Below, one piece after another: positions 57,445 to 64,000 of a stretch of 64,000 nucleotides of DNA; within the stretch, counting starts at the first letter, position 1; the number at the start of each line of letters is the position of its first letter. This stretch comes from Cannabis sativa. Lineage: Eukaryota; Streptophyta; Magnoliopsida; Rosales; Cannabaceae. The position numbers and the translations under genes were made by a program. Location: NCBI RefSeq assembly GCF_029168945.1, contig NC_083601.1, positions 22,286,160-22,350,159 of the forward strand. Direction: 5' to 3'. Below the pieces are notes generated by a model that searched no databases, was not told the origin of the DNA, and saw nothing but the letters and a program-made list of their open reading frames with translations.

Positions 57445-59150
57445 TCCCCCCTCAAAGTAAATGGTGTTGACACCATTTTTAGTTTGGATTTTAAGTATAG
57501 AAATCTTTCTGTTGACAAAGCCTTGGTCAGAACATCAGCTGCTTGATCCAAGGAAGGAACATAACGAACTGAAATGTGTTTGTCTAAAATTTGGTCCCTG
57601 ACAAAATGAAGATCGATCTCTATGTGTTTAGAGCGTGCGTGAAAAACAGGGTTGGCTACCAAGGCAGTGGCACTTTGATTATCCACCCATATAACTGGAA
57701 TCTGAACTATAGACACCTGAAGTTCGTGTAACAGAGATCGAATCCACTTGAGCTCAGCTGTAGCATTAGCCAATGCTCTAAACTCACTTTCAGTACTTGA
57801 TCTTGCTACAACATGTTGTTTCTTAGCCGACCAACTCACCAGATTGTCTCCTAAGAACACCAAGTAACCACCAGTTGATCGACGATCATCTAAGCAACTA
57901 GCCCAATCTGCATCCGAGTACACTTGAAGAGTCATAGCAGATGATGGTCTTAGCCATAAGCCATCTTTGACAGTGCCCTTCAAATACCTTAGTAATTTCT
58001 TACAAGCCTCCCAATGAGTTGAAGTGGGGGCATGAAGAAACTGGCTGAGCTTGTTGACTATAAACGCCACATCCGGACGAGTGAGAGACAAATATTGCAG
58101 GGCACCTAGGGTGCTTCTGTAAAGTTTGATGTCTTCAAACGGTTCCCCCTCTGTTAAAGACAGTTTAATACTTGTACTGGTAGGATTAGGACTTGCTTTT
58201 GCTCCCTCCATGTGCAATTTCACTAGCAAGTCAGTAATGTACTTTGTTTGGGACAAGTACATTCCACTGTGATCTATATAAATCTCAACTCTTAAGAAGT
58301 AATGAACTGGACCAAGGTCTTTCAATGAGAAGGATTTATTCCAATCCGAGATAAGTTTAGAGATGAGAGTTGTGTTAGGACCGGTGATTAATATGTCATC
58401 GACATATACCAATAAAATCACAATATTTGCTCCTGTCCCATATATAAACAGAGAACTATCTGCTCTAGAACCTTGAAAACCCCAAGAGACAAGTGCTTGT
58501 CTCAACTTGTCATTCCAAGCACGTGGGGCTTGCTTAAGTCCATATATGGCCTTTTCCAATTTACACACATGAGTGGGGTGATTTGAGTCTTCAAATCCTG
58601 GAGGTTGGCACATGTATACAATCTCATTTAGTGGCCCATTGAGAAACGCATTACTAACATCCAACTGAGACACATTCCAATTGTGTGTAACAGCTATAGA
58701 TAACACAGTTCAAACTGTTGTTGGTCTAACAACCGGACTGAATGTCTCCTCAAAGTCTATTCCAGCCTCTTGTAAGTAACCCTTAGCAACTAATCTGGAC
58801 TTGTATCGATTTAATGACCCATCTTTATTTAGCTTCACCCTGTGTATCCATTTGCAACCAATGACATGCATATTGGGCTCATAAGGGACCAGCTTCCATG
58901 TTTTTTCCTTTTTAAGAGAACATATCTCACTATCCATGGCACTGTGCCATTTAGGATTGGCTAGAGCTGCTTGTAATGATCTTGGTTCAGAGGGTAACAA
59001 GGATTCAGGTAAAGGGTGTTTAGTGGCTATGTAAGATTTTGGTTTGGAAATTCCATTTTGTAGTTTGGTGCGCATGGGATGAGTACGGGTAGGTACAGGC
59101 AGTGGTATTGATGGACCATTGGTCTCTAGGAGTGGTTGTGTATTTGTGTC
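57426..59150 (-). pseudogene. Copia RT and RNase H
   Basis: The RT N-terminal part (59075-58710) has [30 protein letters not shown] and [12 protein letters not shown]. It is cut by a TGA at 58710-58712, which a C-to-T change in a CGA codon would explain. Reading resumes in the same frame (58706-57426): [28 protein letters not shown], active site [12 protein letters not shown], then connection and RNase H with [38 protein letters not shown] and [12 protein letters not shown]. RNase H acidic positions look intact. The frame ends within the LTR, having read through the polypurine tract. A frameshift upstream (near 59170-59190, in a TTGG repeat) separates it from integrase. Confidence 0.95.
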
Positions 59151-59159
59151 TGTAGGTGG

Positions 59160-60554
59160 TATGGTAATATTTGTTGGTTGGTTGGTCAGAGGTGCTTTGT
59201 GGTAAATAGGATGGCTCGGTATTTAAGGGATGTGTATTGGTGTTGACTGGGACAGGTGCTATTATCGGGTTGGGAGATGCAGCAGGTGCAGTGTTTATTT
59301 GGCCATTTTGGGAAGTAGTATGGGAAGGAGGCTCAATGTCATTGATTGCAGAATGGTGAGGAGAATGGGAGTTAGTACGAGTACAGTGTACATTATTGGA
59401 AACTGAAAACTGAGCAAATGGAAAGATGGGCAGTGAAGTTGCCTGTTCAGATTGTTGTTTTGTGGATGCAGGAAAGAGATTTTCATTGAAGACAACATGT
59501 CTTGCAATAAACAGTCTTCCCTCTGAATTTTCACAGAGATATCCTTTGTGTGAGGAGGAGTAGCCAAGAAAAATACATTGTTGAGTGCGAAACTCCATTT
59601 TATATCTGTTGTAGGGCCTAAGATGTGGATAACATGCACATCCAAATGGCTTAAGGAAGGAATAATCAGGTTTCTGTCCAAGTAGAGTCTCCATTGGAGT
59701 GCTGTAGTTAAGAACAGGTGTTGGCAACCTGTTTATGAGAAACACAGTCGTGTGAAATGCATGCCACCAGTAGTTAAACTCTAAGCCCGATTGAGCAAGG
59801 ATAGTTAACCCCATTTCTGTAATATGCCTGTGTTTATGCTCAGCACGCCCATTTTGCTCACTGGATTTTGGACAGGGGTGTTGGAAATGGATTCCTTGGT
59901 CACTCAAGAATCGTGAGAAAGGTCTGTACTCTCCTCCCCAGTCTGCCTGTACTTTCTTGATGGGAAGGTTGAACTGTTTTTCAACCATTGCTTTGAACTT
60001 GACAAATGTTTCTAAGGCCTGAGACTTTTGTGTCATTGGATAGATCCAGGTATATCTACTATAATCATCTATGAAATGAATATAGTAGAGGTATCCATCT
60101 TTGGATTTGATGTGGGATGGTCCCCATACATCTGTATGTATGAGCTCAAGGGGTTGAATGGCTTTGGAATCTGTGCTAGAGAATGGTTGTTTGTGGCTTT
60201 TGCCAAGTTGGCATGCATGGCAAAAAGAAAGATGTTGAGTGTTGCCTTTGTGGTGAATATTGGTAAGAATCTTGTTGAGTATATGGTGAGATGGGTGGCC
60301 AAGTTTTTGATGCCAAACAGTTATGTCATGAGTGGTATTAGTCTGTAAAGCAGTGGGATGATAGGAAGTAGATTCAAAATCATTGTCTTTCTTGATAAGA
60401 GTTGAGTTACACATAATGTTTGTGTTTACATTGGGAAACTGTAAAGAACTTGTACAACTCATTGCTGCTGGACAATTACCACTAGACACACCACATTGAT
60501 ATCCTTCTTTAGCCGAATTCTTGGAGCATTCTTCTAGCACATAAAGACCATCTT
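59160..60554 (-). pseudogene. Copia GAG-pre-integrase and integrase
   Basis: The frame begins against the Cassandra insertion: LKDGLYVLEE (near 60560-60530), then WHQKLGHPSHHIL and CHACQLGKSHKQPF (HHCC zinc finger, about 60295-60180), then the integrase core with IHTDVWGPS (first Asp), VQADWGGEYRPF (second Asp; the usual 'SDGGGEF' is altered) and QNGRAEHKHRHI (Glu). FLGYSSSHKGYLC lies in the C-terminal region, followed by a Ser/Thr/Pro/Asn-rich linker. The linker loses frame in a (TTGG) run near 59170-59190. All three catalytic acidic residues are present. Confidence 0.95.
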
Positions 60555-60559
60555 TAAGA

Positions 60560-60991
60560 TGTAACATCCCCGCTTCAAGCCTCCATTGGGTCCTTACACC
60601 CACAGAATGAATGGCTCTTATACACGAGTACGCCACTCGCTGCTTCATGGACTGATGACTGACCCTACAGACCAACACGAGTGTTTCCAGCGTGCTTTGT
60701 CCTCACTCGCACGCTTCCTAGGAAAACTTCCCAAGAGGTCACCCATCCTTGAAATTGCTCCAGGCCAAGCACGCTTAACTGTGGAGTTCTTTCGAGATGG
60801 GCTACCGAAAAATAAGATGCACCTTGTTGACATAGGTAGTACCAATCAATCCATTTAAGCTCTCTTCAACTGTGCAGTCCCATACCTACACAGTCTCAGA
60901 ATCATCCTACTTGACCTTCCCCAGGCGATGTGGGATTACACAGCTTACCCGGTATTTTCCCTTACGGATCACGGGACTACTGACTGTCACA
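60560..60991 (-). repeat. Cassandra 3' LTR
   Basis: 432 bp. A plus-strand open frame of about 90 codons across it, also present in the partner LTR, is an artefact of the LTR. Confidence 0.95.
60726..60790 (-). promoter_or_regulatory. 5S-rRNA-derived Pol III promoter segment (3' LTR)
   Basis: The minus strand reads AGAACTCCACAGTTAAGCGT, then GCTTGG, a spacer, and GGATGGGTGACCTCTTGGGA, then AGT. These correspond to the A-box and C-box (with intermediate element between) of plant 5S rRNA, with one or a few changes each. In true 5S genes these bind TFIIIA. Only the 3' half of 5S resembles closely, so it is not a 5S gene. Confidence 0.9.
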
Positions 60992-61064
60992 ATCACCCCC
61001 CCTTTACGGGGTCCGACGTCCTCGTCGACCACACTTCCGGCTGGGTTAAGGCTCTGATACCATT

Positions 61065-61496
61065 TGTAACGTCCCCGCTTCAAGCCTCCATTGGGTCCTT
61101 ACACCCACGGAATGAATGGCTCTTATACACGAGTACGCCACTCGCTGCTTCATGGACTGATGACTGACCCTACAGACCAACACGAGTGTTTCCAGCGTGC
61201 TTTGTCCTCACTCGAACGCTTCCTAGGAAAACTTCCCAGGAGGTCACCCATCCTTGAAATTGCTCCAGGCCAAGCACGCTTAACTGTGGAGTTCTTTCGA
61301 GATGGGCTACTGAAAAACAAGATGCACCTTGTTGACATAGGTAGTACCAATCAATCCATTTAAGCTCTCTTCAACTGTGCAGTCCCATACCTACACAGTC
61401 TCAGAATCATCCTACTTGACCTTCCCCAGGCGATGTGGGATTGCACAGCTTACCCGGTATTTCCCCTTACGGATCACGGGACTACTGACTGTCACA
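61065..61496 (-). repeat. Cassandra 5' LTR
   Basis: 432 bp, the same length as the partner. Its right neighbour is the second taaga. Confidence 0.95.
61231..61295 (-). promoter_or_regulatory. 5S-rRNA-derived Pol III promoter segment (5' LTR)
   Basis: Same as 60726-60790. Here the C-box reads GGATGGGTGACCTCCTGGGA, nearer to the canonical 5S sequence than the other copy (CTCTTGGG). This LTR is upstream and would be the one used for transcription. Confidence 0.9.
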
Positions 61497-61501
61497 TAAG
61501 A

Positions 61502-62841
61502 GTCCCCTTGAGCAACACCTTCCCTGTTTGCTTGTCCTTGACAAAGCAACATGATTTATGAAATTCAAGAAACACAAAATTGTCATTAGTTAATGGTGAT
61601 ACACTGACCAAGTTCTTAGTAATTGCAGGGACATGAAGTACAGATTGTAATTTTAGAGACTTAGCATTAGATGCAGATAGAGAGGCAAGACCAATATTGG
61701 AAATTAGGAGTTTCTTACCGTCTCCAACCGCAAGTCCTTCGGGTCCTGGATAGGCTATTGCTGAGTCGAGATTTCCAATGTCATTCGTGACATGATTTGT
61801 AGCCCCCGTGTCGACAAACCAGCCCGAGTCATCCCCAAAGTCAGGAACAAATGAAGCAGCAAAGGCTTGAGGATCGTACTCAAATTCATGTTCAGTGATG
61901 AATGCTCGAGGAGGTTGATTCTGAGAAGTGGAAGATGAACCAGGTTTAGGGGTAACCCAGTTCTTATCGAACCGGTAGTGACATACTGGTGTTGTATGGC
62001 CATAACGAAGACACAACTGACATAGAGGTCGATTTGGGGGATTATGGCTTCTGTAGTTTGGTTTGGCACCAGTTTTGGGGAACTGTGGTGGGCGATAGGT
62101 ATTAGTTCTTGAGCCAGTGAATGCTATATTGGCTTGAAGTTTCATGGACTGGTCTGTAAGGGAGCTGTGATGATCCAGGCGACTCTCATGAGAGAGTAAT
62201 AAAGCCTGTACTTCTTCGAATGTGAGTGAGTCACTACGGGCGGTGATCCCTGAGACGACGGGATCGTACTCTGGTCCAAGACCATTGAGTAGTTGCAGGA
62301 TGAGATCTTGATCAAGAATTGGAGAGCCAGCCACCGCAAGAGAATCGGCAATGGCCTGGACTTTATCAACATAGTCCGAGATGGTTTGACCTCCTTTTTG
62401 AATCGTAGAGAACTGATTCTTGAGCTGAAGCAGTCTTGCTTTAGATTGACTCGAAAATTTTTGTTCAAGGGCATGCCAGACTGCGTGAGAGGAGGAAAAA
62501 CTCGCGACTAATGCAAGAACACCCTCTGACATGGACGATCGGAGCCATGACAGAAGAAGTTGATCTTTTCTTTTCCACTGATTATATTCAGGGTTTGGCT
62601 CTCCGGTAAGAAGATGTTGTAGAGGAGGATTGCCAGCCAACAAGATCTCATCCAGTTCGTGTCCGATTACGGTAGGGATCACCTGAGATTTCCAAGAGAG
62701 AAAATTAGTACGATTAAGTTTGACAGTCAAAACAGAGGTTAAGGAATGAGAAAAGGGATTCCAGTTGGAATGCAACTGGTTTGACATTGCAGAAGCAGAA
62801 GTTCTGGTGGCCGGAACAGGATCGGAGGAGGTAGACTCCAT
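61502..62841 (-). pseudogene. Copia gag and protease
   Basis: The likely start is MESTSSD at 62841; a frame extension upstream into the LTR is probably untranslated. Gag core: SVLTVKLNRTNFLSWKSQVI, then YNQWKRKDQLLLSWLRSS, then KARLLQLKNQFSTIQKGGQT. A zinc knuckle CQLCLRYGHTTPVC (CxxC-x4-H-x4-C, intact) and a protease motif WFVDTGATNHVT follow. The frame is uninterrupted to the Cassandra insertion, where it ends after KVLLKGTL. The frame before and after the TRIM is otherwise consistent, so the TRIM came later. Confidence 0.95.
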
Positions 62842-62872
62842 TGATGACGCTAGTCGAGGGCGACTGATACCA

Positions 62873-62915
62873 TGTAGAGTTTCAGAGTATGAAACTTTAC
62901 AGAACAAAGTAACAA

Positions 62916-62961
<46 letters not shown>

Positions 62962-63132
62962 CAGAGTGTATCAAAATGAGTAAACCCAGAACTTGAGTTC
63001 TCTTGTTATTACTGACTGTATTTATATACAAGTGTAAGAAAGCAACAGAAATAAAAACAAGAATTAACAGACTAAGAAAACCGTTACAAAGTTAGTTAGA
63101 ACAACTAACTAACTCACTCAACTATACTGACA
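62873..63132 (-). repeat. 5' LTR of the Copia element
   Basis: 260 bp. It differs from the partner mainly by a longer GA tract (62919-62957) and a few substitutions. Its outer edge is about 370 bp from the CRR28-like ATG, with the Copia transcribed away from that gene. Confidence 0.95.
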
Positions 63133-63504
63133 CTGTCTCTCTCTTGCACTACTCGGACCAACCCACCCCTTTCTCTCCACATACAACCCCCAACACACAC
63201 CAACTTCTTTTCTTTTCTCAAACTTTTTTCCATTTACATTTTTTCTTTGCTCTCCTCGCATTACCAAACAATAAAAAAAAAAAAAAAAAACACAATGCCA
63301 ACCCTCCTCCTTTCAGTTCTCTCTCTCTCTAACGGTTTACTCACTATCCTCTTTTCCCAAGAAATTTCATCTTTCCTTTTACTCTCACTAAAGCCAATAG
63401 CCTCTGTGTGAACCTCTTTCCATATATGAGAATATAACACAACTTCACTTTCTATCTCTCTATTACTTTTCTGCTTTCATTTTCCCAATTCAAACACGGC
63501 AAAT
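63133..63504 (+). promoter_or_regulatory. Leader/promoter-proximal region of the CRR28-like gene
   Basis: CT-rich with blocks of CTCTCTCT (63136-63146 and 63319-63330), an A18 run (63271-63289) and TTTTCTTTTCTC. No TATA box was recognised. Pyrimidine-rich leaders are common in plant PPR genes. Where transcription starts cannot be told from sequence alone, so the Copia may lie in the leader or in the promoter. Confidence 0.55.
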
Positions 63505-64000
63505 ATGGCTCTGGCAATCACACAAACTTGTACAATGCCCATTGACAACATTGGAGGGCCTTCATGCTCCCACCAAACCCGTATTCTCCGACTCTTACAA
63601 GACTGTACAGACATGTCTCAGTTAAAACAAATACACGCTCACACTTTGCGTACCACTTCCACCGCTAATAATTCCCATACACTTTTCATATATAGTCGAA
63701 TCCTCCATTTCTCGTCCATGGCTGACACTGCCTATGCCTTTCGGGTCTTCGGTCAGATTGAGAACCCAAATTCATTCATGTGGAACACTCTCATTAGGGG
63801 ATGTGCCCGTAGCGATAATCACAAAAATCAGGCCATACAACTATATTGTAAGATGTTAGAAGGAGGAGTTGTTAACCCTGATAAATATACTTATCCCTTT
63901 GTTCTTAAAGCTTGTGCTTACTTGTTTGCCCTTTCCCAAGGGGAACAATTACATGCCCATGTTGTGAAATTTGGGTTAGGTTCGGACGTTTATATAAGCA
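63505..64000 (+). CDS. CRR28: PLS-class PPR protein, CRR28-like, 5' part
   Basis: The frame starts at ATG 63505 (context AAATATGGCT) and stays open to the window edge, 165 complete codons. The N-terminus (about residues 1-30) is Ser/Thr/Gln-rich, suggesting an organelle transit peptide. CTDMSQLKQIHAHTLRTT (about 36-53) is the family's signature opening. PPR motifs follow: AFRVFGQIENPNSFMWNTLI (about 79-98), then a second unit ending NPDKYTYPFVLKACAY (about 124-139) and QGEQLHAHVVKFGLGSDVYI (about 145-164). Its opening motifs and spacing resemble Arabidopsis CRR28 (At1g59720), a DYW-type factor needed for editing of chloroplast ndhB and ndhD transcripts. The DYW end is outside the window, so orthology rests on the N-terminal part. 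Confidence 0.85.
   Translation, partial: MALAITQTCTMPIDNIGGPSCSHQTRILRLLQDCTDMSQLKQIHAHTLRTTSTANNSHTLFIYSRILHFSSMADTAYAFRVFGQIENPNSFMWNTLIRGCARSDNHKNQAIQLYCKMLEGGVVNPDKYTYPFVLKACAYLFALSQGEQLHAHVVKFGLGSDVYIS

Larger units (their letters stand above)
60560..61496 (-). mobile_element. Cassandra-type TRIM retrotransposon
   Basis: Two 432-bp LTRs (60560-60991 and 61065-61496) surround a 73-bp interior and are flanked by the perfect duplication taaga (60555-60559 and 61497-61501). On the minus strand the LTR begins TGTGACAGTCAGTAGTCCCG. The interior holds only a PBS (TGGTATCAGAGCC, 61050-61062) and a polypurine tract (TAAAGGGGGGG, near 60995-61006). There is no coding capacity. Each LTR carries a 5S-rRNA-like segment, the hallmark of Cassandra. 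By eye the two LTRs differ at about eight positions. Confidence 0.95.
57199..63132 (-). mobile_element. Ty1/Copia retrotransposon, full length (Ale/Retrofit-like)
   Basis: LTRs 57199-57444 and 62873-63132 begin (minus strand) TGTCAGTATAG and end CTCTACA. The PBS TGGTATCAGT (minus, adjoining the 5' LTR) and the polypurine tract TTGAGGGGGGA (minus, 57445-57455) are in place. The flanks ctatc (57194-57198) and ctgtc (63133-63137) form a 5-bp duplication with one mismatch. Gag, protease, integrase, RT and RNase H are in Copia order. The element is interrupted by a Cassandra-type TRIM at 60560-61496 and carries one frameshift and one stop. By eye the LTRs differ at about five positions plus a variable GA tract, suggesting a young insertion. 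The lineage is inferred from short LTRs and gag character. Confidence 0.95.

Noticed and set aside
60726..61295. 5S rRNA genes
   Set aside because: Only the internal-promoter half resembles 5S, inside LTRs with a PBS, polypurine tract and target duplication.
60586..61363. Two nearly identical 90-residue plus-strand frames 505 bp apart, resembling a duplicated small gene
   Set aside because: They lie on the antisense of the two Cassandra LTRs; the duplication is the LTR pair.

Overview
The window is nuclear DNA of a flowering plant, most likely a eudicot. It is very AT-rich, nearly all of it is transposable-element sequence in nested layers, and only two ordinary host genes are evident: a small intronless SAUR-family gene on the minus strand (30678-31055), and the first ~165 codons of a PLS-class pentatricopeptide-repeat gene on the plus strand (from 63505 to the window edge). 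The PPR protein resembles the chloroplast RNA-editing factor CRR28. No bacterial, organellar or CRISPR features are seen. No tRNA gene was recognised by eye. The species cannot be named from what is visible.

Layout. 1-2.1 kb: 5' end (LTR plus frameshifted gag) of a minus-strand Ty3/Gypsy element that runs off the left edge and lies beside a CACTA terminus. 2.95-6.6 kb: a long-TIR element carrying a (CT)85 tract and a GC-rich tandem repeat, split by a 2.7-kb solo LTR. 7.6-15.3 kb: a decayed minus-strand Ty1/Copia element with both LTRs and its target duplication, split by a 2.4-kb solo LTR. 16-17.3 kb: another solo LTR. 17.7-19.7 kb: a plus-strand Copia relic split by a MITE. 20-27.7 kb: gene-free DNA with several MITEs and small CACTA elements. 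27.8-29.6 kb: a 5'-truncated LINE with an intact reading frame. 30.7-31.2 kb: the SAUR gene. 32.9-38.9 kb: a tiny LINE copy, a MITE, a CACTA relic and a candidate Pack-MULE. 39.4-45.7 kb: a nearly complete minus-strand chromovirus-like Gypsy element with a hAT MITE in one LTR. 47.6-49.8 kb: a three-level nest (solo LTR in solo LTR in hAT). 50-55.7 kb: a Copia relic abutting a LINE relic. 57.2-63.1 kb: a full-length minus-strand Copia element holding a Cassandra-type TRIM with 5S-rRNA-like LTRs. 63.1-64 kb: leader and first exon of the CRR28-like gene.

Most boundaries rest on target-site duplications (TSDs) read directly: cacgc, gcaag, gtatt, cccta, ggcccaac, cacatgtt, ctaat, ggaat, taaga, and 15- and 18-bp LINE duplications. 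These give relative insertion orders. Four or five LTR units are solo, against three two-LTR elements and one TRIM, so LTR-LTR recombination has been common here. The host-relevant point is that the youngest-looking full Copia sits about 370 bp upstream of the CRR28-like start codon, in or next to its promoter or leader. I found no wholly new biological system. The most unusual items are the triple nest, the 5S-promoter TRIM inside a Copia next to a gene, the Pack-MULE candidate, and the 4-kb non-coding, motif-periodic interior of the 7.6-15.3 kb Copia.
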